Of a stretch of 64,000 nucleotides of DNA, positions 52,968 to 62,898 are shown piece after piece. The first letter of the stretch is position 1. Every line of letters begins with the position of its first letter. A program made the position numbers and the translations under genes. The stretch is from positions 5,006 to 69,005 of the forward strand of contig JBOFEA010000021.1 of the NCBI GenBank assembly GCA_051647535.1. The letters run 5' to 3'. This DNA is from Brevinema_A sp051647535 (GTDB taxonomy: Bacteria; Spirochaetota; Brevinematia; Brevinematales; Brevinemataceae). Under the pieces are notes generated by a model. The model worked only from the letters and a program-made list of their open reading frames with translations, was not told where the DNA came from and did not search any database.

Positions 52968-52995
52968 TTGACGGATAATAAAAATAAATTAAAAT
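52968..52995 (+). promoter_or_regulatory. upstream promoter candidate for rny
   Basis: TTGACG (52968-52973), 16-bp spacer, TAAAAT (52990-52995). Confidence 0.45.
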
Positions 52996-52997
52996 CA

Positions 52998-53027
52998 TTG
53001 ACAAAAAGATTGAATTGATTATATACT
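52998..53027 (+). promoter_or_regulatory. promoter candidate for rny
   Basis: A perfect TTGACA (52998-53003) with TATACT (53022-53027) at 18 bp, or TATATA at 16 bp. Confidence 0.6.
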
Positions 53028-53163
53028 ATTAAGTAAATGTGTAATTTCTATAAGTTTATATTATTTAAAATTAAGGGCAAAGATTTAAATAAAAATAATG
53101 ATAGTAGAAAATTTACAACATCAATAATTGAAAGATTTAATGTCAGAAATTATGGAGATAAAA

Positions 53164-54708
53164 ATGAACAATATTACGACTGAAAATCTTCTGATATGGA
53201 TTGTTGTTGTATTACTAGGGCTTGCATTAGGGTATATTTTGAGAAGTCTCATATATAAAATTAGTAAAAATTCTATGGTACAAAAAGCTAAGTTAATATT
53301 AGAAGATGCTCAAAAAGATGCAGAGGCTCGCAAAAAAGAACTCATTCTTGAAGCAAAAGATAAGATCTTTGAAGAAAGAAAACAATTCGACAAAGAATAT
53401 CGCGAACGTCAAAATGAACTTCAACAAATGCAACGACGCTTAGTCCAAAAAGAAGATACTTTAGAAAAAAAGTTAAACAATCTTGAAAAGCGTGAAAAAA
53501 ATATTTCCAATAAAGAGTCGGAAATAGAAATTTTTGAAAAAAAACTGCTTAATATTAAACAAGAACATATTGTAGCTCTTGAAAAAGTAGCGGAAATGAG
53601 TGCTCAGGATGCAAAGCAGAAACTAATCGATGAAATGACATCGGAAGCAAAAAATGATGTTATTCCGATGATTCAAAAGATTGAAGAAGAAGCTCGTGAA
53701 GAAGCACATCAAAAAGCTAGGGCTATTTTGGTTACAAGCTTGGAACGAAATGCTGTTGAAATATCAACAGAAAAATTTATTACAGCTGTGAATCTTCCCA
53801 ATGATGATATGAAAGGTCGAATTATCGGTCGAGAAGGTCGGAATATCAGATCTTTTGAGTCAATTACAGGGGTAGACTTAATTATTGATGACACACCTGA
53901 AGTAGTTATTATTTCTTCGTTTGATCCCTATAGAAGAGAAATTGCCCGTCTCTCTTTGGAAAAATTGGTTCAAGACGGAAGGATTCATCCTACCCGTATA
54001 GAAGAAATAGTTACCAAAATTCAACAAGATATTAATTTAGATATTGTTGAAGCTGGTAAATTAGCGTGTCAAGAATTGAAAGTTAATATTCCAAGAGGTT
54101 TGTATCCTTATATAGGAAGATTAAAATACAGAACCAGTTATGGGCAAAATGTATACAGACACTCTATTGAAGTTGCCAATCTTGCCGGAATGCTTGCTGG
54201 AGAATTGAACATTGATATTGAATCTGCTAAGATTGCTTGTCTCTTACATGATATTGGTAAAACAATTAAAACAACAGGTGAAGGCGGACATGCTATTCTT
54301 GGTGCTGAAGTTGCAAGAAAGTTTGGCTTATCCGAACGTATTGTTAATGCCATTGCCTGCCATCATGGTGAAGAAGAATGTAAATTTATTGAAGGTTCTC
54401 TTGTTATGTTGTGTGATGCTATTTCAGCTGCTCGTCCTGGAGCTCGTAGAGAATCGTTTGATGATTATATCAAGCGTCTGCACCAATTGGAAGAATTGTC
54501 GTTATCCTGTGAAGGTGTTGAAAAAGCTCATGCAATCCAAGCCGGTCGTGAAGTGAGAGTTTTTGTGACTGCAGAAAAAGTTACGGATGACCAAGCTTAT
54601 GGTATTGCAAGAGATATTGCTAAGAAGATCGAAGGCAATATGCAGTATCCTGGACAAATTAAAGTCACTCTTATTCGCGAAATGCGTGTTGTAGAGTACG
54701 CAAAATAA
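53164..54708 (+). CDS. rny: ribonuclease Y
   Basis: A membrane-bound endonuclease that starts mRNA decay. From the ATG at 53164 (GGAGAT upstream; in-frame ATG and TTG further up have no binding site) it is 514 residues. Seen: one N-terminal transmembrane helix (LIWIVVVLLGLALGYIL), a long coiled coil (about residues 30-190, rich in KKEL/EAKDK), a KH domain with GRIIGREGRNIRSFE, and an HD domain with YRHSIEVANLAG and CLLHDIGKTI. All catalytic residues are present. Confidence 0.95.
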   Translation: MNNITTENLLIWIVVVLLGLALGYILRSLIYKISKNSMVQKAKLILEDAQKDAEARKKELILEAKDKIFEERKQFDKEYRERQNELQQMQRRLVQKEDTLEKKLNNLEKREKNISNKESEIEIFEKKLLNIKQEHIVALEKVAEMSAQDAKQKLIDEMTSEAKNDVIPMIQKIEEEAREEAHQKARAILVTSLERNAVEISTEKFITAVNLPNDDMKGRIIGREGRNIRSFESITGVDLIIDDTPEVVIISSFDPYRREIARLSLEKLVQDGRIHPTRIEEIVTKIQQDINLDIVEAGKLACQELKVNIPRGLYPYIGRLKYRTSYGQNVYRHSIEVANLAGMLAGELNIDIESAKIACLLHDIGKTIKTTGEGGHAILGAEVARKFGLSERIVNAIACHHGEEECKFIEGSLVMLCDAISAARPGARRESFDDYIKRLHQLEELSLSCEGVEKAHAIQAGREVRVFVTAEKVTDDQAYGIARDIAKKIEGNMQYPGQIKVTLIREMRVVEYAK

Positions 54709-54732
54709 ATATTATAAATACTGTAAAAATAT

Positions 54733-54764
54733 CAATATCCTCCTTATTATTAAGGAGGATATTG
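54733..54764 (+). terminator. hairpin after rny
   Basis: CAATATCCTCCTTA / TAAGGAGGATATTG 14-bp stem with a TTAT loop. The T-tract after it is weak, so termination may be partial. Confidence 0.6.
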
Positions 54765-54782
54765 TTGTAATATGGAGAGGTT

Positions 54783-55736
54783 ATGTCATCTTTTGCTCAT
54801 CCTGAACATTTTTCCAATCATTTTTCCAAAAAACATGCTGAATATCTTTTGTTAGAAAGGGATTCGTTGATTATTAAAAAATCAAAAGGTGTGTTTCTAT
54901 ATGATATTGACGGCAACAAATATGTTGATTTTTATCTTCAAAATGGAGAAATTTTTGCAGAATATGCTCCTTCTCGATTAACAATGTTTGCAAAAAATGC
55001 TCTTTCCTATGGAATTAATACTCCGGAACACTATCATAAATTCTTTTATAAAACTTATAAGCATTGGAAAACAATTTGTAATTTTGATCACTTGGCTTTT
55101 TTTCCCAATTTTTTAGAATTTACGCTTGCTCTTGTCAACAAGATTAATAAAAAGCAAATCACTATTGCTTGTGAGAATGAATATTTGATATCGTTGGTCT
55201 CATTACTGAAACCTTTGGTAGAAGTAGTATTATTGGAGGATGCAACGATACCTAAGCAACCTTACGATATTGTTTTTTTTGAAGATGATCGGAATGGTAC
55301 TATAGAGTGGAATTCTTTAGCAAATTATCTAGTACAGGTTCATTCACGGTTTTTGTTTCGGCATAACAAAAAAGTTATTACATTTAATCAAGATTGGAAT
55401 CATCTTATTTTGGCTGTTCCTTTTGCAGGGAGGGGATTGTGCGTTGCGGCTTCTAAGTTTTTGATGAATTATCCACCGTCTACATTTGAGGATGGTATTA
55501 TTCTTTTGGAAGGAGCAAAATATTTTCATCAGCTGATAAAAATGGATGTTCCGGTATTTAATCATAAACATATTGTATCTTATCATGGATATGCTTGTAC
55601 AGAAGAGTATTTGGATCCTGTGTTTTTTCAAAAAAGAGGAATTTATCTAAAAAGAAATAAGCTCTTTTTTTCACCTTTACATACAGAACATGATTTTCGC
55701 CGGTTAAACAAAGCGTTGAATGAATACTTTAATTAA
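54783..55736 (+). CDS. degenerate class III aminotransferase (GSA-aminomutase-like), 317 aa
   Basis: The N-terminus GVFLYDIDGNKYVDF (about residues 36-50) and ALSYGINTPEHYHKF match the start of glutamate-1-semialdehyde aminomutase and relatives. The C-terminus FFQKRGIYLKRNKLFFSPLHTEHDFRRL matches their last helix and strand. The protein is about 110 residues shorter than the family. The PLP-binding centre is missing or unrecognisable: there is no Asp-Glu-Val and no GK.IGGG lysine block. It is probably inactive as an aminotransferase. GGAGAGG precedes the ATG, and the frame is fully open. Confidence 0.65.
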   Translation: MSSFAHPEHFSNHFSKKHAEYLLLERDSLIIKKSKGVFLYDIDGNKYVDFYLQNGEIFAEYAPSRLTMFAKNALSYGINTPEHYHKFFYKTYKHWKTICNFDHLAFFPNFLEFTLALVNKINKKQITIACENEYLISLVSLLKPLVEVVLLEDATIPKQPYDIVFFEDDRNGTIEWNSLANYLVQVHSRFLFRHNKKVITFNQDWNHLILAVPFAGRGLCVAASKFLMNYPPSTFEDGIILLEGAKYFHQLIKMDVPVFNHKHIVSYHGYACTEEYLDPVFFQKRGIYLKRNKLFFSPLHTEHDFRRLNKALNEYFN

Positions 55737-55760
55737 ATAAAATATCAATAACATCGGATT

Positions 55761-58352
55761 TTATTCTATAATATTTTTTAATTCAAATATCAGTTTTAAT
55801 GCATCTAAAGGATTTAAAATATTAGGATTTGTGGAAGAAAGAATATCGTAAATTTGATTTTTCTTATCTATAAGTGGATCTTTTGCTTGGATATTTGTGG
55901 TGTTGAATAAATTGTTTTGAATATTTTTTTGTTTGGATTCAGAAGGATGAAAAAATGTTTCGTTTTCCAATTGCTCTAGAATTTCTTTAGCACGCGTTAC
56001 GATTTCGGGATTCATTCCTGCCATTTCTGCAACATGGATACCGTAGCTTTTTGAAGCACTGCCTTCTATTACTTTTCGTAAAAAAATAGGTTTTCCGTCT
56101 TTTTCTTGAATAGCCATAGAAAAATTTTTGATACTTTTAAATTTTCCTAATTCTGTTAGTTCATAATAGTGTGTAGAGAAGAAAATTTTTGCTTTTTTTT
56201 CTTTTTGAAACAAAAAATATTCTAAAATAGCCCATGCCAATGCCAATCCATCTTGAGTAGAAGTACCTCGTCCTAATTCGTCCATAATAATTAAACTGTT
56301 TGGGGTCATTTGAGAAATAATAGCCGAAGCTTCTTCCATTTCTACAAAAAATGTAGATCTTCCTGAGCTAAGATCATCAGATGCACCTATTCTTGTAAAA
56401 ATTTTATCAATGACTCCCATTTGAGCTTTTGCTGCAGGAATATAGGAACCGATTTGAGCCAATACGGCAAATAAAGCGTTTTGTCTTAAATAAGTTGATT
56501 TCCCTGCCATATTAGGTCCTGTAATAATTAAAATTCTTGAATCTACTGAGTCAATATTGGTATTATTGGCAACAAATACATCTTTTTTAATCATTTTTTC
56601 AACAATGGGGTGACGTCCGTCTTCGATTTTCCAATCAAAATTATTCGTAATAGAAGGTCTGGTATAATTATTTTTTCTTGCTGCTATCGCCAAACCCAAT
56701 CTTAAATCAACTTCTGTAATAAAATCCGCCCAAGAAATCAATGCATGATAATTTTGCTGAAGGTTTTCCAGAAGGGATAAATAAATTTCTCTTTCCAATT
56801 TTAAGATGGAGTCTTCAGCTTTTAGGATTTTATGCTCAAATTCTTCCAATTCGGGAATAGTATAGCGTTCAGAATTCACAAGACTTTGTTTACGGATATA
56901 ATAGGGAGGTGTTTTTTGTGAAGCCGCTTTACTTATTTCGATATAATATCCGTAAATTTTGTTATATGATATTTTCAGTGTATTGATTCCTGTTTTGAGT
57001 CGTTCTTCAGTTTGCAGTTTAATAAGGAAATTTTTTCCGTTTTGTAATATATCTTTCAGTTGATCCAAATCTTGATCAATATGAGGTAAAATTACTGAGC
57101 CGTCAATAGTATTTGAACATTCAGGATTAATGGTATGAAAGATTTTGTTAATAAATTCTGTTTGGGGTTTAAGTCCGGAAAAATAATCTTGAAAAGGATT
57201 TGCTGATAATAAAAATTGTTTTACTTTTTCGGCTCGCTGAAGACTTTCAGCAAGTGCCAAACATTCCTTAGGAAGGATTTTTCCTGTAATAAGACGTGCG
57301 GTTAATCTTTCCATATCGCTTATTTCTTTCAAAAGATCAATGAGAGCTTGTCCGAAATTTTCAAGTTGGAAACAATATTCGGTTCTTTCCTGTTGACGAT
57401 GTATTTCTGATAATTTGGCTGACGGAGCAGCTAATAGTCTTCGTAGTTTTCTTGCACCCGGCATGGTTTTGGTGTAATTGATGACAGAAAATAAGGTGCC
57501 TTTAGATGTGTTATCCGAGCTGCTTGCAACCAACTCCAAGTGGCGAAGGGTATCGTCATTCATTAACAATGTATCCGATGAAAGATACTGGACAGGGAGT
57601 TTCAGATGACGAATGGAATCTTCTGAGAGATAATTTTCTTGTAAATAACAACACAAACCGCATAATGCTGAAGTAATACTTGAGCTACAGGAGTCAAAAA
57701 AACTATGATATTTTTCACGGTAAAAATGAAATAAATTGTTCTCTTGAAAAAATGATACGGGAAGAATTCTTAAAGTATTTTGATGGATTTTTAAATCTTC
57801 TTTAATAGGAAAGCATTTAACCAACGTTTCAACACATAATGTTTCAGCAGGAGCGTATCGTGTTAATTCATCTTTGAGGAAAGAAATAGGATTATCTTCT
57901 TCGCTGGAACGGATAATTACTTCACCGGTAGAAAGATCGGCAAATACAATACTTAGCTTTCCTTCATCAAAATATATAACAGCAAGAAAACAGTTTTCGG
58001 ATCTATCTAAAATAGGATTATCTGCCCATGTACCTTTGGTAAGTACGGATACAACATCACGTTTTACGATTCCTTTTGCTTCTTTGGGTGTTTCCAGTTG
58101 TTCGCAGATTGCTACTTTTTGTCCTGCATTAACAAGTTTATATGCATATTGATCCAAAGCATGATAGGGGAAACCACACATTGGTTTTTGATGTCTTTTT
58201 GTCATTGCAATGTTAAGAATGCTTGAAGTAATTACAGCATCATCTTCGAAAGCTTCGTAGAAATCTCCTAATCGGAATAGAAGAATTTTATCCGGATGTT
58301 TTTTTTTTATAGCGTTATATTGTTGTTCCATAGGCGTTTTTGACTGAGCCAT
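55761..58352 (-). CDS. mutS: DNA mismatch repair protein MutS
   Basis: Recognises mismatches and recruits MutL. In its 863 residues: the mismatch-binding N-terminus with LLFRLGDFYEAFEDDA (the Phe-x-Glu motif), connector and lever domains, the clamp, and the ATPase with Walker A GPNMAGKSTYLRQ, Walker B LIIMDELGRGTS and STHYYELTEL. A C-terminal tail of about 60 residues follows. AGAGGAT precedes the ATG. Promoter at 58391-58419. Confidence 0.96.
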   Translation of the reverse strand: MAQSKTPMEQQYNAIKKKHPDKILLFRLGDFYEAFEDDAVITSSILNIAMTKRHQKPMCGFPYHALDQYAYKLVNAGQKVAICEQLETPKEAKGIVKRDVVSVLTKGTWADNPILDRSENCFLAVIYFDEGKLSIVFADLSTGEVIIRSSEEDNPISFLKDELTRYAPAETLCVETLVKCFPIKEDLKIHQNTLRILPVSFFQENNLFHFYREKYHSFFDSCSSSITSALCGLCCYLQENYLSEDSIRHLKLPVQYLSSDTLLMNDDTLRHLELVASSSDNTSKGTLFSVINYTKTMPGARKLRRLLAAPSAKLSEIHRQQERTEYCFQLENFGQALIDLLKEISDMERLTARLITGKILPKECLALAESLQRAEKVKQFLLSANPFQDYFSGLKPQTEFINKIFHTINPECSNTIDGSVILPHIDQDLDQLKDILQNGKNFLIKLQTEERLKTGINTLKISYNKIYGYYIEISKAASQKTPPYYIRKQSLVNSERYTIPELEEFEHKILKAEDSILKLEREIYLSLLENLQQNYHALISWADFITEVDLRLGLAIAARKNNYTRPSITNNFDWKIEDGRHPIVEKMIKKDVFVANNTNIDSVDSRILIITGPNMAGKSTYLRQNALFAVLAQIGSYIPAAKAQMGVIDKIFTRIGASDDLSSGRSTFFVEMEEASAIISQMTPNSLIIMDELGRGTSTQDGLALAWAILEYFLFQKEKKAKIFFSTHYYELTELGKFKSIKNFSMAIQEKDGKPIFLRKVIEGSASKSYGIHVAEMAGMNPEIVTRAKEILEQLENETFFHPSESKQKNIQNNLFNTTNIQAKDPLIDKKNQIYDILSSTNPNILNPLDALKLIFELKNIIE

Positions 58353-58390
58353 ATTAAAAATCCTCTTAAAGTGTTTGAAAGTAATAAGTT

Positions 58391-58419
58391 ATTATAGTGT
58401 ATTTTTTTACATTTGTCTA
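58391..58419 (-). promoter_or_regulatory. mutS promoter
   Basis: TAGACA (58414-58419) and TATAAT (58391-58396) on the minus strand with a 17-bp spacer. Confidence 0.6.
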
Positions 58420-58451
58420 TATAGAAATTTATCTATTATAGAAAGATATAC

Positions 58452-61400
58452 TTAATTTTCTTCGTACTCTATTACTTCAAACTGTTCGAATATTTGGACT
58501 TCTGTGTATCCCAATTTATAAAGTTTTTGGGACAGTTTTTTCGCTTTTTTATAGTCGAGGAGATTTCGTATTTCTACGTAATAAAGTCGATCGCGATAGA
58601 AAATTCCTATAGGAATATCCGGATTTAATTTGTTAATATCACGTACAACAATATTGGCTACAGATAAATCTTTCAACTGAGCTATTCGAATCACAAATCC
58701 TTTATTTTCTGGAGAATTATAGTTGCCTACCTGTCTACTGGCTTGTTCAGTAAATCGTGTTGTTTTGTTTTCCAAACGTGCTACATCATCAGTAAAGAAT
58801 AATGCCTGTGGTTCTTCTACAGGTTTTTCATACACCGGTTCAATAATATACTCTTCTTGAGGCGGATCGATAATAATTGGAAGTTGATCTGTAGGAATAG
58901 GAGCCGGTTCTACATAAGAAGTTTGATTACTTACAATTGTTGTGTTTGTTGATACAAATTCGTTATTGGTAATAACATTAATATTGGTTTCAATAAAGGT
59001 ATTAGTAATATTCATAAGGTTGGTAATGATTTGATCAAACTGATTCGTTTCAATAACATTAACAATATTTGTTAGTACCTGATTAATAATATTAGTGTTA
59101 ATTTTTTCAGCGATATTTGTAATCATTAAATCTACGGAATTTGTGATAAAAATATCTTTGACATTAGTAATTTCCTGAGGACTAATCTGCTGTTTATAAT
59201 TGGTTTCAATATTGGGGATCAATCGAGATACTTTTTGAACAACTAACTCATTAAGTGAGTTTGTCACAGTAATATCAATCATATTGGTAAGAAAATTAGT
59301 TTGATATATAGGAATTAAGTTTGTCTGCATTCTTGTGACTATTTCAACTAATGCGTTTGTAATAACTTGATCAATCATATTGGTTGAGTTATTTGTCAAT
59401 ACTAATGTTTTAATATTAGTACGCCACATAGGCATAATTTCTAATCTGGTATTGGTAATAATTTGGTTAATAATATTAGTGATATCATTGATTTTGGTAA
59501 TGGTTGTCTTGTTAGTCACCCATTTTGGAAGTACTTCTAATGTGGTATTAGTAATAATCTGGTTAATAATATTAGTAATATCATTGGTTCTGGTAATGGT
59601 GTTATTGTTGGTCACCCATTTTGGAAGCACTTCTAATCTGGTATTAGTAATAATCTTGTTAATGACATTAGTAATATCATTGGTTCTGGTAATAATTATA
59701 TTGTTAGTCACCCATTTTGGAAGTACTTCTAATGTGGTATTAGTAATAATCTGGTTAATAATATTAGTGATATCATTGGTTCTGGTAATGGTGTTATTGT
59801 TGGTCACCCATTTCGGAAGTACTTCTAATCTAGTATTAGTAATAACTTGGTTAATGACATTAGTAATATCATTGGTTCTGGTAATGATAATATTGTTAGT
59901 CACCCACTTTGGAAGTACTTCTAATTTGGTATTAGTAATAATCTGGTTAATAATATTAGTGATATCATTGGTTCTGGTAATGGTGTTATTGTTAGTCACC
60001 CATTTCGGAAGTACTTCTAATTTGGTATTAGTAATAACTTGGTTAATAATATTAGTGATATCATTGGTTCTGGTAATGATGATATTGTTAGTCACCCACT
60101 TTGGAAGTACTTCTAATCTAGTATTAGTAATAATCTGGTTAATAATATTAGTGATATCATTGGTTCTGGTAATGGTGTTATTGTTAGTCACCCACTTTGG
60201 AAGTACTTCTAATTTGGTATTAGTAATAATCTGGTTAATAATATTAGTGATATCATTGGTTCTGGTAATAGTGTTATTGTTAGTCACCCACTTTGGAAGT
60301 ACTTCTAATCTAGTATTAGTAATAATCTGGTTAATAATATTAGTAATATCATTGGTTCTGGTAATGGTGTTATTGTTGGTCACCCATTTTGGAAGCACTT
60401 CTAATCTGGTGTTGGTAATAATCTGGTTAATAATATTAGTAATATCATTGGTTCTGGTAATGATAATATTGTTAGTCACCCATTTTGGAATGACTTCTAA
60501 TTTGGTATTGGTAATAATCTTGTTAATAACATTAGTGATATCATTAGTTCTAGTAATGGTATTATTGTTGGTCACCCATCTTGGAATGACTTCTAATCTG
60601 GTGTTGGTAATAATCTGGTCAATAATATTAGTGATATCATTGGTTCTGGTAACGGTTCGATTGTTAGTCACCCATTTTGGAATGACTTCTAATCTGGTAT
60701 TGGTGACGACATCGTTTATTATATTGGTAATAAGATTTGTTTTGTCAATGGTGCGATATACAGTCTTCCAGCGAGGGATTACTTCTACAAATGAGTTAGT
60801 AGTTATTTTTTCGACAACGTTGGTGATGTTATTGGTAATGGTAATATTGTTAGTACCTTTTTTGAAGTCAGGAATGATTTCAATATATGAATTGGTAATA
60901 ACTTTTTCTACAACATTAGTGACATCGTTAGTTCTGTCGACAAGATTGTAATTTGTTTTCCATAAAGGAAGAACTTCAAGCCGTGTATTAGTGACAACTT
61001 GATCAATGATATTAGTGATTAAATTGGTGATATCAATATTACGGTAATTTGTTTTGAATAAGACAACAGGTTCGTATTGGATTACAGTATTGGTTTGGTA
61101 TACTTGGACGATATTGGTTGTTTCAGTTGTAATATATGATTCGTCAACATCAGGATAGACATTTGTGACTATATTTGTTGAAAGAGAAAACTTTCGATTT
61201 GTAATAATTTGATCATAACTATTGGTGACAGTTTGGAAAACAGTATTGGTTATAGTGACGATGTCAATTTTAGGAAGGATATCGTCTTGAATAGGAACTA
61301 AAATAGAACGGCTGTTAATTACAGGTACGGGAACAGGCATAGGAGGGAGATATCCGACATTATCCAAATTTGGTTCAGGAACAGACGAGCGAGGAAGATG

Positions 61401-62507
61401 AGGATTACTGTTCATAATTTCTTGAGTGGAAGGGTACGAAGGAGGAGTAAAACTAACTACAGGCTGTTCTTGGATAATAGTTTCAAAATGACTGGCGATC
61501 CAAGGTACCGATATCATGTTGACAACATTTTTTTTGCTTAGAGCTACGATAAACTGATCTGCAAGGCGAGCTTCAGTAGTACGGGAAAAACGCAGTCTCA
61601 GAATACTTAATGCATAAAGAGCTTGAGAATATTGTTTGTTGAAATAAAATGATTTTCCTGCATTGAGAAGAATCAGTGCACCGTTGTCATAAGCCCATGG
61701 ACGTAAAGGAGCTGATTTTTCCAAAACAGTTAATGCTTCGGAATATTTTTTTAACAACATCAAGGCTTCAGCATAAAGCATGAAAGCAGTATAAGTAGAT
61801 TCTTTATCAGGAACGGTTTTTATAAATTGTTTAATATATTTAATGGATTGATTTGGTTTTTGTTTATCAAGAGATATAACAGAAAGCATATATAATGCGT
61901 AAGGGGATGCGGATTGTTTGAATACTTCCTGAGCTGCATCTGAGCTGTCGAGAATATAATAAATATCACCTAATCGATCTAAAATGATATTTTGATAAGG
62001 AAAATTTGGAAATCTTTCTTTTATGGTAAGAAGGATTTTTATTTTACGGCGATAATCTTTTTCGGATAAAGATAGGGTGTATAAAGCGTAAGGAGTATAG
62101 CTGGATTCAGGGTATTGCCGGATTAAATCCCGATAAAGTTCTCGTGCTTTCTCAAATTGTTTTTTTCTGTAAGAAATAACAGCTCGATTATAAATAATAT
62201 ATGCTTTAGCGTCGTTTGGAGATAAGTTAAGTGGTCCGGCGGTTTGTTCAATAGGAAGGATTTCTATAGTATTACCTGGAATAACAGTTCGAGTTCTGGC
62301 AGGAGGAAGGATAGGAGCAATAAGTTGGTTTCTACCTAATGTTTCAGGGCTTGAGTTTTTGATATCTGTTGTAGAATTTGGAGTTGTAGGATTCCAAATA
62401 TTTTCTATTGCATTATCTAATGAGATATTAGGATTGATATTGATTTGAGCGGAAGACAGCAAAGGGGTTAAGAGAAAAATCAAAATATAGAGTGTAAATT
62501 TTTTCAC
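58452..62507 (-). CDS. 1351-aa exported TPR/TN-repeat/SPOR protein
   Basis: GTG start at 62507 after AGGAGC. A signal peptide (MKKFTLYILIFLLTPLLSSA) leads to a TPR region (about residues 100-330: YRKKQFEKARELYRDLI, LLKKYSEALTVLEKS), a Pro-rich linker, and about 600 residues of a 32-residue repeat around LEVLPKWVTN, TRTNDITNIIN and QIITNTR. Each unit has several Thr-Asn pairs. Residues about 1265-1345 form a SPOR domain (FVIRIAQLKDL, PIGIFYRDRLYYVEI), which binds denuded glycan strands of peptidoglycan. It probably spans the periplasm or septum; the repeats may be a stiff spacer (inference). Confidence 0.85.
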   Translation of the reverse strand: MKKFTLYILIFLLTPLLSSAQININPNISLDNAIENIWNPTTPNSTTDIKNSSPETLGRNQLIAPILPPARTRTVIPGNTIEILPIEQTAGPLNLSPNDAKAYIIYNRAVISYRKKQFEKARELYRDLIRQYPESSYTPYALYTLSLSEKDYRRKIKILLTIKERFPNFPYQNIILDRLGDIYYILDSSDAAQEVFKQSASPYALYMLSVISLDKQKPNQSIKYIKQFIKTVPDKESTYTAFMLYAEALMLLKKYSEALTVLEKSAPLRPWAYDNGALILLNAGKSFYFNKQYSQALYALSILRLRFSRTTEARLADQFIVALSKKNVVNMISVPWIASHFETIIQEQPVVSFTPPSYPSTQEIMNSNPHLPRSSVPEPNLDNVGYLPPMPVPVPVINSRSILVPIQDDILPKIDIVTITNTVFQTVTNSYDQIITNRKFSLSTNIVTNVYPDVDESYITTETTNIVQVYQTNTVIQYEPVVLFKTNYRNIDITNLITNIIDQVVTNTRLEVLPLWKTNYNLVDRTNDVTNVVEKVITNSYIEIIPDFKKGTNNITITNNITNVVEKITTNSFVEVIPRWKTVYRTIDKTNLITNIINDVVTNTRLEVIPKWVTNNRTVTRTNDITNIIDQIITNTRLEVIPRWVTNNNTITRTNDITNVINKIITNTKLEVIPKWVTNNIIITRTNDITNIINQIITNTRLEVLPKWVTNNNTITRTNDITNIINQIITNTRLEVLPKWVTNNNTITRTNDITNIINQIITNTKLEVLPKWVTNNNTITRTNDITNIINQIITNTRLEVLPKWVTNNIIITRTNDITNIINQVITNTKLEVLPKWVTNNNTITRTNDITNIINQIITNTKLEVLPKWVTNNIIITRTNDITNVINQVITNTRLEVLPKWVTNNNTITRTNDITNIINQIITNTTLEVLPKWVTNNIIITRTNDITNVINKIITNTRLEVLPKWVTNNNTITRTNDITNIINQIITNTTLEVLPKWVTNKTTITKINDITNIINQIITNTRLEIMPMWRTNIKTLVLTNNSTNMIDQVITNALVEIVTRMQTNLIPIYQTNFLTNMIDITVTNSLNELVVQKVSRLIPNIETNYKQQISPQEITNVKDIFITNSVDLMITNIAEKINTNIINQVLTNIVNVIETNQFDQIITNLMNITNTFIETNINVITNNEFVSTNTTIVSNQTSYVEPAPIPTDQLPIIIDPPQEEYIIEPVYEKPVEEPQALFFTDDVARLENKTTRFTEQASRQVGNYNSPENKGFVIRIAQLKDLSVANIVVRDINKLNPDIPIGIFYRDRLYYVEIRNLLDYKKAKKLSQKLYKLGYTEVQIFEQFEVIEYEEN
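59253..60980 (-). repeat. tandem array of 18 x 96-bp repeats within the SPOR protein
   Basis: Eighteen contiguous units of exactly 96 bp (32 codons), read on the minus strand from 60980 down to 59253. Units 4-16 (60692 to 59445) are near-identical; the outer ones have diverged. No unit has gained or lost a base. Each encodes the pattern LEVLPKWVTN...TRTNDITNIIN...IITN. Two alternating subtypes carry NNTIT or NIIIT after the tryptophan region. Confidence 0.93.
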
Positions 62508-62898
62508 AATATTGCTCCTGTTTTTTTTGTGTATGGATTAAACCTATCCCGAACAAATAGTCGGAAAGTAGAATACGAAATCTTAAATATTTTAGGAATA
62601 AATAATTTAATACGCAGAAAGAAAATTCAATTGTTATGTACAATTAATGAACAGGTAAATAAAATTGTTTTTATGGAGATACGGATGTATAATAAAATGA
62701 AACAAGATATGAGGTACAGTAATCAAATATCTTGGATTTGATAACATCAGTTATAAAGTAATTAATATTCGTCTTATATTCTTATATTATAGAAGACAAT
62801 TTGAAATTTGTTAATATCGTTGTTGATGTTAAAGAAAGGTAGAGATTGTTTTTAATAAGTTTTTTGTAGGGTATATAAGTAAATATAGGAGTATATGA
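62508..62898. other. intergenic region before the GNAT gene
   Basis: About 390 bp, AT-rich. It holds the ribosome binding site of the TPR/SPOR gene at its left end. A 70-codon frame at 62529-62741 lacks a binding site and family-like sequence. I see no RNA gene. Confidence 0.55.

Larger units (their letters stand above)
52725..53163. other. long intergenic region between divergent genes
   Basis: About 440 bp, AT-rich. The right end holds two tandem promoter-like pairs for rny (52968-52995 and 52998-53027). The rest shows no reading frame, RNA structure or repeat that I can support. Confidence 0.6.

Noticed and set aside
59380..60951. 523-codon open frame on the plus strand, very rich in Val, Leu and Ile
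   Set aside because: It is the antisense shadow of the 96-bp repeat array. The unit is a multiple of three and happens to have no stop in that frame, so the frame stays open. No binding site precedes it.
59253..60980. CRISPR array
   Set aside because: The repeats are contiguous 96-bp coding units with no unique spacers and no palindromic repeat, and no cas genes are near.
62529..62741. 70-codon plus-strand frame before the GNAT gene
   Set aside because: No Shine-Dalgarno sequence and no domain-like pattern; it overlaps the upstream control region of the TPR/SPOR gene.
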